Source: Epinephelus fuscoguttatus (taxonomy: Eukaryota > Chordata > Actinopteri > Perciformes > Serranidae). From it: 64,000 bases of DNA. Position 1 is the stretch's first letter, and each line of letters opens with the position of its first letter. Below the pieces are notes generated by a model. The model had not been told where the DNA came from. It did no database searches and worked only from the letters and a program-made list of their open reading frames with translations. Made by a program: the position numbers and the translations under genes. The stretch covers positions 20,953,013 to 21,017,012 of the forward strand of contig NC_064758.1 of NCBI RefSeq assembly GCF_011397635.1, written 5' to 3'. Of this stretch, positions 38,511 through 64,000 are shown in pieces.

Positions 38511-40559
38511 AATTATTTCGAAGTGATGTCAGCACAGTCGTCCAACAAAACAGCTTCTACCCATCTGAACCTGCAGGAAACATATTGAAAACCCTTTGAC
38601 CAGCCGTGCACCCCGCAGACTGACTCCCTCTGCATTGGGGCAGCTTGGGGTCCCGAAACAGCGTGGGCCAAACGGGCAGACACTGCAGGCCAGAAAGGTT
38701 CTGGCTTGGACCTACTGGATGTCTGCATGCTGCCTTTGTGTGAAGCCATCTCCTCACATGTACAGTGCCCACAACAATGGCTACAGTATTTGGGGACAAT
38801 GGTGATGAACTGGATTGTGAAAACATGATTGATAAGTAGGTCATGTCTTGTTGTCACCACGTGAGGCATGAACTCAAACAATCCTGCTCAACTGTATGGG
38901 CTTAGTTCATAGCTGGGTTTCTGGGTGTGCTTAACTGTCCTTCGACTATTTCTGTGCCACATTAAGGTGATGCTCAGACCTACAGATAGTGAGTTACAGT
39001 AGGCAGGAGATGACATTTGGCACGTTTATACCCTTTGTCACTGGGAAACTTTTCCTAGATCGTAAAAAAGCATTTTCCCATTATTTAGCTTCAAGCAGGC
39101 TACAAATAGTAACTTGTATATTTGTAATACTACTGCAGTTCAATTAAGAACTTGTATGAACATTTTTAGTAAAAACATTTAACAAGATTCAGGCAACCTC
39201 ATCATGCAAATGTTTCCACGATACCATATCTGATGCACCCAGTTTTTCACAGACCGTGCTATGTAACATAATTAAATCTAGTCTATGATCTCAGAACATC
39301 TTAGCACACTCCTCAGGATCCCTCAAAGGAATTGAAACAGAAGCTGCTGCCTTAAGCTGGTCCCTTGGGGGTGCGGCTGCAAGATTTCAAACGCACCAAC
39401 ATCAAGGCAGGGAATGAAATTCTGAAAGTTATAGGACCTATGTGCTTGGAACAATACAATGCATTTCAAATGTGCAGGATACCACGCACAACAGACAAAG
39501 AACTGCGAACAGAAAAAAAATGGCTGTGCTTTCAAGTTTTAATCTTAAGAACGGTCAAAAAGACTTGGTGGTCATCCAGAAGACTCTGTCATCTGGACTG
39601 GGTGCAGCCACGAATGGATCCAAGCAGCTCTGGTATCATCGTGTCAGGCCACAACAGGCCACAACGTGGGCTGAGTTAATGCTGACGGGCTGACAAGTGT
39701 GTGTGCCAAACACAGAGCAGGAGGTTGTGAGATGACCCAGCCCTCCCTCCCAAACTCCGCTTGCAGGCAGCTGATGAGGATCCCTCGGGGCTCGAGCAGC
39801 CGCTGAACAGCACCTGCCCTGACTGAGAGGAGGCGAGGGAAGCGAGGCCAGGGGTCCTAATCTCTCTCCAGAATCCATCCAGTTGGGGGAATGTGCAAAC
39901 TAAGGCGGGCTTGACATACTGTGGTCTATGACCAACGCTGCTAGTTGCCAGGAGGATTCAGAGCGCTCGCCTGTGGCCAAGCCCTGATACCCACTGGCTG
40001 CAGCACTCATCAATGCCCCGCTACCGGCAGGGTGCCAGCTGCACCACTCAAAGGGTTGTCAGCTATCTGACATGTGGGGGAAAGCAGACACTGTAAAAGG
40101 CAGCGTGGCACAATGCATCCATGGGTGGCATGGTCCAAAAATAGAAGAGCAATGAAGGAGTTATGTGAAAAGAAAACTTGAGCATGAAAACCACACTGAA
40201 AGAAAGTGACCACACTGTACAGCAGCTTAGCAGCATTTTAAATGCTCTCAGAGAGTGAGCATTGATTTGGCTGACTGGGAGGTGATGGGACAAATGGGTA
40301 TGGCATATGTACATGCAGCTAAACTTCTATCACGATGTCCTTATTGAAGATACGTTAGGAGTAAAGTTAACATTACAGCCGTTGGTACAAGTAACTAACG
40401 TTAACGGGTGTCTGCATAACGTACACTCACGTTAGCCGAGATTTATGAGTTTTCGGTAGTTTCCTTCAAAGTCAAACTCTGACTGAAAAATAACAGCAAA
40501 CAAAAACGCCTGAACGCACCAACCTGAAACAATAAAGACTGGTTTCCTGAGAGGTGGAC

Positions 40560-41260
40560 ACACATGACTGTGAGCGGATCTTGTTATCATGTTGCGGGAC
40601 GCAGACCGTTCAAACTGTAGCAGCGCTCTTAGCTAGCAAGCAGCCAGCCTCCACCGCATTTTCGACATGAACCTTTATCAACATCCGTCGTGGAAAAAAA
40701 CATATGAACGGTACTCTCACTGACTCTACAAGTCGCGTTCATTTTAACTTGATAATCATTTAATGTAGTCCCCACGGAACCCGCGCTACCTCTGGCAAAG
40801 CAGCCAATGCTAACCAGCCAAGCTAGCTCGCTAGCATGCCCGAGACAAAAGCCTGAATGAAGTTCCTATGGGTGCAAACACCATCCAGGTACCGCTGCTC
40901 TGCCAGAAGTGTGAACGCCGGGAATCACTCGCATGTATCGTTTCAGAAACCCCTGACAATGTGCGCCTCGTCAACGAAACGAGACATATGAGCTTACCCC
41001 TCCTGGTCCAGCTTTTCTTTCTTCTGTGCTCAGTTTGAATGGTGTGTTGTTGTAGGAGGGCGTCCTGTTCCGGGGTCACATCCCTCCAGTCGGCAGAGCT
41101 TCGGCGAACTGACTCAACGCAGCGAGAGTCCTGCTGGATGTGCAGTACCGCTGCTGGCCACAGGGGCCGCCACCGGCACAGACAACACACTGCACAGGAT
41201 CCTTTACAAAACATATGTGTCCTCTAATCATAGAGGGGGAGGGAGTAATCAGGTTTTAAA
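40560..41260 (-). promoter_or_regulatory. CpG-rich segment, likely ctnnbip1 promoter
   Basis: CG dinucleotides are clearly denser here than in the surrounding DNA (for example around 40660-40760, 40915-40985 and 41060-41170). It coincides with the putative first exon, and no TATA box is obvious. This fits a CpG-type promoter. Not proven from sequence alone. Confidence 0.4.
40998..41210 (-). other. ctnnbip1: probable noncoding first exon (5' UTR) of ctnnbip1
   Basis: A CG-rich minus-strand segment ends in CAGGAGG followed by a GTAAGC donor at 40997-40992. The start-codon exon of ctnnbip1 has an acceptor and only 19 nt of 5' UTR, so an upstream noncoding exon must exist. This is the best candidate, giving a first intron of about 9.5 kb. 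The 5' end near 41210 is a guess. A 127-residue minus-strand frame runs through it and into the intron, but resembles nothing I know. Confidence 0.5.
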
Positions 41261-41925
41261 TTAGCACAGAAGCAGCACTTGCATTCAGAATCTTACTTAC
41301 ATAAAAATACACAAGTATTTGCATTAAAACACAAAAGTAACAATAGTCAACATGCAGACTGGCCCTTTGCAGAATAATATATATTGCCTAAAACTTTAAT
41401 TAGTAGCCCTGACTTGTTATTTGCTTAAATCACTTAAATCAATGGGTCCATATTTGGGACAGGCCTTTATTCCTGTCTAATAAAAGTGATGCTAAGCAAA
41501 GATGATATGGGAGGTACAATCAAATTGTTTATTTAAACCTGTTTGGACGGCTGGTTGCCCCATCTTTGTCCATGGCGATTTAGGAGTAACTAATTAGGAG
41601 CCCAAACAGACATTTCTTTTTGCTCACTTCAGGCCAGAAGGCTCATCCTCCAACATATGGACACTGGATTAAGGATGCTATGTATTACTTACAATTGGAG
41701 AAAATCTGTTGTTTTATTAAAGGATGAACTGTCACGCTACTTTGCCACCTGGCAACGGTTTTTAACTTTTGTAGCAAATATGGAAGCAGAAAAATTGTAA
41801 TGAAACATGTTGCACTCCCCTACTTATGACACACAAGTTAATTCATGCGTCGTCCTTTTTAAAAATAAATAAATAAATAAAATGTATGTATATATATTTC
41901 TGAAATTTATTTTATTTTATATTTA

Positions 41926-41926
<1 letters not shown>

Positions 41927-41983
<57 letters not shown>
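41927..41983. repeat. TA microsatellite
   Basis: About 28 uninterrupted TA units in intergenic DNA, preceded by AATA repeats near 41865-41880. Confidence 0.95.
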
Positions 41984-41986
<3 letters not shown>

Positions 41987-42885
41987 AATTTATCTTTTAT
42001 TTCCTGGTTTGGTTTTCTCTGTTTGTTCCCGGGTTGGTGGATGGGTGGGGTTGTTTTCTGCTCTGTGCATCTTATTGAATTTTCAATAAAAATACCTTGT
42101 TTAAAAAAACAGTTTATGTAAACCTGTATGAATTTTATTTGCATTAAAAGAGGGCTTCAGATAATATATTAATTATGGATCATTCATTTGATCTTGCTCC
42201 AACAGACAGCACATCAGAGGGAGAGTGAGTTATGGCACTAAAGGATTACAGCACCCAGCACACTGACACAACACCAATACTCACAATACTCACAACTTGG
42301 ATTATTTTTTTAGAATAACCGTTTTGATTCTTTGGATCTGAGGACCATTACAGACTAAAGGAATATGAATAACTTACAGGGTAATCAAGGAATGGACACA
42401 TTATTTGAGGTAGCCAACAACCTGGTTTTATACATCCAAAGCACTTCTATAAAAATATGAAGTGCTTGCCAACCGGACCAGGTGTCTAATCGAGACAGGT
42501 TTGTATCTGTCAAAATGTGTAGCCACACCAGGCAAATAAAAGGGAGCGGGCATTTAACCGGGACTAGGCTTTTAACTGAAGTTTTACAGTATATCACTAG
42601 ATTATAATTAGTGGTGCATTAATATATAAGCATCACTAATGGTGCAGCTGGTAAAGGTGGGGCTAATTTAAACTGGCCTACTAGTGATTCATCCATAATA
42701 TCCATAATCCATAATATTAGTTGATTTGAATTTTATATTGATAATCTGAGTATACAAAATAACCAGTAACTAAAGTTAACAACGATATTTGTAGCGTCTA
42801 GTATCTCTGGCTCAAGACCGACCTTGGGACCTTTACTGCATTTCAAATCTCCATCCCTCCATTTCCTCACTGTCCTCTGTCAAGC

Positions 42886-43076
42886 AAAGACAAAAACGGC
42901 AATAAATAAATAAATAAATGTAGTGGAGTAAAAACTCCATTACCGGCTTCCAAAATGTACTGGGACAGAAGTAAATAGTGAAATAGTACAAAACAGAAAT
43001 ACACAAGTAAAGTACAAGCACCTCATTAAAAAACAGTACAGCACTTGAACAAATGTACTTAGTCATTCCACCACTG
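42886..43076 (-). mobile_element. repeat fragment with CAGTGGTGGAATG end
   Basis: Read on the minus strand it starts GCAGTGGTGGAATGACTAAG and continues with ACTTGTGTATTTC and AAGTGCTGTACTG. It is related to the copy at 61587-62060. Truncated; an AATA microsatellite (42900-42920) marks its other end. Confidence 0.6.
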
Positions 43077-44203
43077 CACGTCTCATAACATACAAAAACC
43101 TTGCTGATACGAATTCCACTTTCCTTATTAAACTGACTCAATTGGTTTGGCACACTTAATTAATGTCTGAGGGGAAACTTGTAGGAACCTGTTCCCTTGC
43201 TTGTCAAATATCCTTCTCCAAATTGAAATATGTATTTTTGTTTTTGTTTATCATATTACCATAGCACTAATTAAGATTCCTTATTAAGACAATCTGACAA
43301 CCCTACAAGGAAAGTATAACGCAAACGGAAATGTTCCAATATCAAACCATGTATACCTGCTTATTTTTAAGTTACAAATCTGTGCATGCCACATAGATGC
43401 TATTTCTCATGTTCATAAGCAATCAAAACAAATTAACTATGTTGTAAATATATAAGGTCTTGGTCCACTTGTAACTGTCTGTATCTCACCATAATGCTAC
43501 AGCATGTTCACACATATTTATTGCATGTCTTGACTCTGATGATGTTGTTCTGGGTTCAAAACAAAAAAAGAAAAAAAAAAACAGTATTACAGTATTGCCC
43601 ATTTCATAAAACCTGTGATCAAGATAGACATTTCTCCCATTGCAGTATATCTGTGGATATACATTATTGTCAAAACAATAAACAACTGTGGCCCACTGGA
43701 TGGACTTTATCACATTTGCCAAAATCATATATTTGTGGAGTGTTAACTTCCATGGTCTTGTACAAAAGGCCATAGCTCTAAAGCACTGGGGGTTACTCAA
43801 AAAAAGAAAAAAGGGTGACTTTGTTGGCTCTGGCCCTCATCCATGATCAGCCTTTTTTTTAAGCTGCATTAATTAAGCTAACATATGGCTTGGATCCTAG
43901 AAAGCCTCAGTGAGCTCTGCTGTTGCAAACTATTTATTGAGTGTACGTTCCCCTCCCGACAGCAAGTGAAGCAAATGTTAAAAACAGGATGCAGAAAATG
44001 GACAGGTCTACACCGGAGCAATGCTAACAGGATGATTTATCAGTTTTAGCTGCACACATGTAAATAAGGCCTGGACGTTAAAATATTTGTACCATTTCAC
44101 AGAATTCATGAATTACAATCAGTTCAAAAGGCAACAGCAGTACATTTTACAATTTGCAAAAGTATAGCTCTTAAACATAATAGACTCAGTCCTCCTGGCT
44201 TAA

Positions 44204-44244
44204 AGGGACAGTTCACCCCAAAAACAAAAATACATATTTTGCCT
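44204..44244. mobile_element. left-end fragment of family 3 TTAA element
   Basis: After TTAA (44200-44203), reads AGGGACAGTTCACCCCAAAA and then TACATATTTTGCCT. It breaks off where pik3cd-derived sequence begins. Confidence 0.75.
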
Positions 44245-44337
44245 CAGGAAGTGCCCAAAGTCAATGTCGAACAGCTGAAGAGGAGGGATGGTGAAAATAA
44301 CTTCTGGGTTCTTAATCACTGACCACAGTCACATTTT
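44245..44337 (-). pseudogene. dispersed copy of a pik3cd exon start, acceptor and intron end
   Basis: 44245-44274 matches 48168-48197, the 5' 30 bp of the pik3cd DFG exon, with two mismatches. 44275-44337 then follows the intron upstream of that exon (48198-48260), sharing ACTTCTGGG and AATCACTGACCACAGTCA. The minus-strand splice acceptor (CTTCAG) is kept. One mismatch turns the His of LFHIDFG into Asp. It lies downstream of the pik3cd stop, so it cannot be an alternative exon of the normal transcript. It is a non-functional fragment carried with a mobile element. Confidence 0.85.
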
Positions 44338-44341
44338 TTAA

Positions 44342-44855
44342 AGGGACAGTTCAAACTAAAATTTAAAAATACATATTTTACTCTTACCTGTAGTGAAATG
44401 TATCAGTCTATATTGTTTTGGTGTAAGCTGTACAGTGTTGGAGATATCGGCCATAACGATGTTTGCCTTCTTTCAAATATAATGGAACTAGATGGCATTT
44501 GGCTTGTCAAAGCACCAAAAAAATACTTGTGAAAAACTAATTAAGAAATCACAACCTGGTCGACCTGGTTCTGAGTAGTTTAATGTAGGAACTATTTTCT
44601 TTCTACCAAACTACAACTGTATCACCACGCAGAAGGAAGAGTGCATCTACTGCTAGCTCACCTAGCACCACTGATCTAGCTAACGTTAACAGCTTAGCCT
44701 AGGAAAATGCCATTAATGTTTACATCTAATGTTTTTTACATCTAACGCATAAGCCTCTCATCCATGAGTAGATGCATGCACACAATCTAGACTGATAAAT
44801 AGTGCTATAGGTATAAGGAAAATATGAATTTTTGATTTTCGGGTGAACTGTCCCT
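44342..44855. mobile_element. TTAA palindromic element, family 3 copy B
   Basis: TTAA at 44338-44341 and 44856-44859. The ends are AGGGACAGTTCAAACTAAA and CGGGTGAACTGTCCCT. 514 bp, noncoding, with the family markers AATGGAACTAGATGGCATTT and ACCTAGCACCACTGATCTAG. Confidence 0.88.
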
Positions 44856-45285
44856 TTAAAGCAACAGTGTTTAGCTGAGCCCACAATGAGGGGCATTGAT
44901 GACCCATATTTAAAGCCTGTTCCTGAATATTTCAGTAGCTTAAGGAAATTAAAACTTCTTGCTGTGTAATCCACAGCTACACTTGCTCTTCTGTAAAAGT
45001 CATCATTGTACAGAGATTCATACAAACGGTAGAGATCATTTGAACTGTTATGCAAAATAAAAAGATGATAAGAAAGCACATCCCCTTCTCTGCATGACTG
45101 ACAGCAAGATATACAGCATGTAAAGTAGTCTGAACGCACCATAAAATTAAATCATACAATCGTACAGCACATGAGTATAAGAGGTGTTTGACAGTACAAG
45201 CATGGAATCTCTTTCACGGCACATGGCACGTCAGGTCAAACAACTACAATGGAAATCACAGTGCATAACTTAAATATCAGAACAT

Positions 45286-45369
45286 AACACACACTTGCAC
45301 ACGCTTGCACACACTTGCGCGCGCACACACACACGCACCTGCGCGCGCGTGCACGCACACGCACACACA

Positions 45370-45400
<31 letters not shown>

Positions 45401-45401
45401 T
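45286..45401. repeat. compound CA/CG microsatellite
   Basis: CACACTTGCACACGCTTG-type units passing into GCGCGCGCACACACAC, then CACGCACCTGCGCGCGCGTG and a terminal (CA)n. Repeated purine-pyrimidine alternation; likely length-variable. Confidence 0.95.
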
Positions 45402-45617
45402 TACTGCATCATCTGAGATAGCTCACATATTCAAGATTTACACTTTAAAAAGGGCACATTTTGAGAAAAGCAACCACAAGTCTATGGCTAAAACAAGATT
45501 ATTATTTGGGTTGTAATGCCTCATGTTTTCAATATAATTCTCTACATCTACATGATATCTTTGTCTAGCACCTGAGATCTGTTTTTTTTTTTTGTTGCAA
45601 ATGCTAGTTGTAATTAT

Positions 45618-46703
45618 AGAAATAGTTCAACATTTTGTGATTTGTACCTATTCACTGTCTTGCTGAGAGTTCTTTCCATTAAATATGAAGCTGGAGCCAG
45701 GAGATTGTTAGCTTAGCTTAGCTTAGCTTAGCTTAGCAGAAAGACTGGAAACAGAGGAAAACCGCTAGCTAGGCTCTATCCAAAGGTAAAAACAATCCAC
45801 CTACCAGCACCTCTAAAAATTTGTGGTTTTACTCATCTGTTCCTGTCCAAGAAATAGTCCAGCACGTAACCCTGTACAACCACAACTTGTCTTTTTTTTT
45901 TTTTTTTTGTTACAGGTTTTCTACAGATTTAACAAGCAAGATATAATGTATTAATTAATGCAGTTTAGACATGCTGGTAGGCAGGTTTTGTTAGGTTAGT
46001 TACAGTCACGCTAGCTGTTTCACTATCGCCCTTTTTACACAGAGATCCCACAATAGGGGTGCAAACTATCTAATCATGACTTAGCTTTGCTTTTGTATAC
46101 AGACCCAAACAACACCTAACATAGCATGATGGCGTTCTGGAAGCAAAAGGCATGGTGAGCATAATGTGTAACACAACAGCGTGGAGCTCTAGTGGGACAT
46201 ACAACACACGTCAGGCAGCTAGGGTTGGGTCAGTATGAGAGAAAAAAACAAAAAAAACAAAAAAAAAACGGTCCAGTTTTTGTAAAAAAAACCGCATCAA
46301 GTCGGTAATACCAACCAATTTGCAGTCATTTTGGGCTGCTGTTCTTCTTCAAGTTAGCTGCTAACTGCTAACACCCATCCTGCACGCTGTCCTTTTTACA
46401 CAAAAGTCGATTATGCACTGTTACAACCTCCCCTGCCGGCTTTAACGCAAGACAACTCTGTCAACCACTCCACGATCTTACCTTTAATACAGGACGGCAA
46501 GGTAGAATAACAGCACAATATTCTTGCCTTGAAAAGGCAGTGTAAAAGCTGATTTTGTTTCCAGTCTTTAAACTAAGCTAAGCTAAAGGCTCCTGGCTTC
46601 ACATTTAATGGACAGACATGAGGGTGGTATACAGAAGACCTTTTCATTGAACTCTTGGCAAGAAAGCAAATATGGCTATTTACCAAAATGTCGAACTGTT
46701 CCT
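45618..46703. mobile_element. TTAA inverted-repeat element, family 4
   Basis: Right side: CTGTTCCT followed by TTAA (46704-46707). Left side: TTAT (45614-45617), then AGAAATAGTTCAACATTTTG. The right end inverted is AGGAACAGTTCGACATTTTG. The arms continue to match through CCATTAAATATGAAGC / CCATTAAATGTGAAGCC and TTAGCTTAGCTTAG, over more than 110 bp. The middle has an A-rich tract at 46240-46270. No coding frame. Confidence 0.85.
45709..45737. repeat. TTAGC pentanucleotide repeat
   Basis: Nearly six units of TTAGC in the left arm of the family 4 element. The right arm (46570-46585) has the inverted form with fewer units. Confidence 0.9.
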
Positions 46704-47599
46704 TTAATGTGTAGTAGCTGTTTTGTAGGAGTCTGCTGAGTAACACAGTCTGGTATACACAAGGATGCTCTCAAAATAAAGGACCCATCTAAAGTTATTT
46801 TCTCATCTTAAAATAAATTGTAAATGTTACAATGCTTCCTGTCTGCTGGCACTCCAAAGGCAACAAACTGCACTTCAAGGCAACATTACACGTCAATACA
46901 GCAGTAAAACAAAATATCTTTTTAAAATATCCTCCGTGACTTTGTACAAGTACCTCAGCGCTACTGAATTAAATAAAACACAATAAAATAAAATTAAAAA
47001 AAGACACATTTGCAAATAAGCAACTGAAATGAGAGGAAATGACACATCCATCCAGTGTCGTAAACCGTACAAAAGGAGACTTGAGGTGAAACTGCTGCCA
47101 TGATATGGAACTCCGTGACTAAAACGGCGTTGTCTAAAGTCATCATGAAGTTTGTCTGCAGTTTGCTCCCTGCAGAGTGATGCAGTTGGTGCAATGAACT
47201 TTCAGTCTCTGCTCCTGTTTCCATGATTCATAACACTTTTGCACGTGCAGGTGGTTTTCAAGTAGCAATTTTAACACATTAAAAAAGCATATTTATAATC
47301 TTTGTCGATACGTCCTGGAGGCAAAGGCATTCTGATGTTTGACGGGAGAAAGATGAGCGTGAGGATTTCCTTCATTAGGAAAATGTTTGTGTGTTGAGAT
47401 TATGTTCCATGGTTGAATAATCTTTGGATGATTCCATTCAGTCATTATTAACCACAGACAGGCCAGTCAGGTGTAAACATGAGAGGAGTGTGTTTGAATG
47501 CCATCAGTAAAGTAAAATATTTGATTGTGTTTGCTTCCCTTTTATCTCCATAAGTTAAAATCCATAATATTTGGTGGGTCTTCGGGTTTCCAGTGTTCT
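46704..47599 (-). other. pik3cd: probable 3' UTR / 3' flank of pik3cd
   Basis: A repeat-poor stretch directly after the pik3cd stop, bounded on its far side by a palindromic transposon ending at 46703. No convincing coding frame. Possible AT-rich 3'-end context on the minus strand near 46965-47005, but no AATAAA that fixes the cleavage site. The UTR could be shorter or extend past the transposon. Confidence 0.4.

Positions 47600-64000
<16,401 letters not shown>

Larger units (their letters stand above)
31445..40997 (-). other. ctnnbip1: ctnnbip1 first intron (~9.5 kb, inferred)
   Basis: Lies between the inferred noncoding first exon and the start-codon exon. It holds the repeats at 34640-35072, 35155-35400, 36437-36573 and 38286-38510. 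No second gene was found on either strand. The repeat-free blocks 32040-33240 and 37480-37760 have balanced composition but no coding signature. Confidence 0.55.
41260..44199. other. intergenic, no gene seen
   Basis: Between the ctnnbip1 promoter and the repeat cluster beside pik3cd. It contains TA and AATA microsatellites and one repeat fragment (42886-43076). No clstn1-like exon was found here. Confidence 0.5.

Noticed and set aside
40831..41214. 127-residue minus-strand frame over the CpG-rich segment
   Set aside because: No recognisable domain; it reads through a good splice donor at 40997. CpG-rich DNA has few stops, so a chance frame is likely.
41260..47599. Search for calsyntenin (clstn1) exons expected from human gene order
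   Set aside because: No minus- or plus-strand segment resembled cadherin or LG-domain coding sequence; the interval is repeats and 3' flank.

Overview
The window reads as nuclear DNA of a ray-finned fish, most likely a percomorph. Two vertebrate genes are split by GT-AG introns. The rest is AT-leaning DNA full of CA/TA microsatellites, tRNA-derived SINEs, short palindromic transposons and LINE remnants of the kind seen in teleosts. There are no bacterial operons, rRNA genes or CRISPR arrays, and almost all long open frames are chance or repeat frames.

Both genes lie on the minus strand. The first, read right to left, is the 3' part of pik3cd, the catalytic p110-delta subunit of class IA phosphoinositide 3-kinase. 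Fifteen coding exons between 64000 and 47600 can be joined in phase. They encode about 622 residues: the end of the C2 domain, the helical domain, and the whole kinase domain to the natural stop. The 5' half lies beyond the right edge. The second is ctnnbip1 (ICAT), a small inhibitor of beta-catenin/TCF binding. Its complete 81-residue frame is in three exons (31425-31330, 27468-27378, 16148-16090), with a probable noncoding first exon near 41000 and a long probable 3' UTR down to about 13230. PI3K-delta acts in phosphoinositide signalling and ICAT in Wnt signalling; the sequence shows no direct functional link, only neighbourhood.

Layout. 1-13200: no gene seen; a hAT-like element whose body is a minisatellite (929-2462), a SINE, two TTAA-flanked palindromic elements and a ~60-bp tandem repeat. 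13230-41200: ctnnbip1, mostly intron, with an L2-type LINE tail, a hAT-like element with an 8-bp target duplication, and microsatellites. 41200-47600: intergenic/3' flank packed with fold-back elements, including a stray copy of part of a pik3cd exon. 47600-64000: pik3cd, with introns hosting at least eight element insertions.

The most unusual observation is at 44204-44855. A fragment of the pik3cd exon that encodes the DFG motif, its splice acceptor, adjacent intron and a palindromic TTAA element are duplicated about 4 kb away, downstream of the gene. Also notable are the hAT-like element dominated by a minisatellite, the repeated use of TTAA target sites by several palindromic families, and the head-to-tail ctnnbip1-pik3cd arrangement without clstn1 between them.
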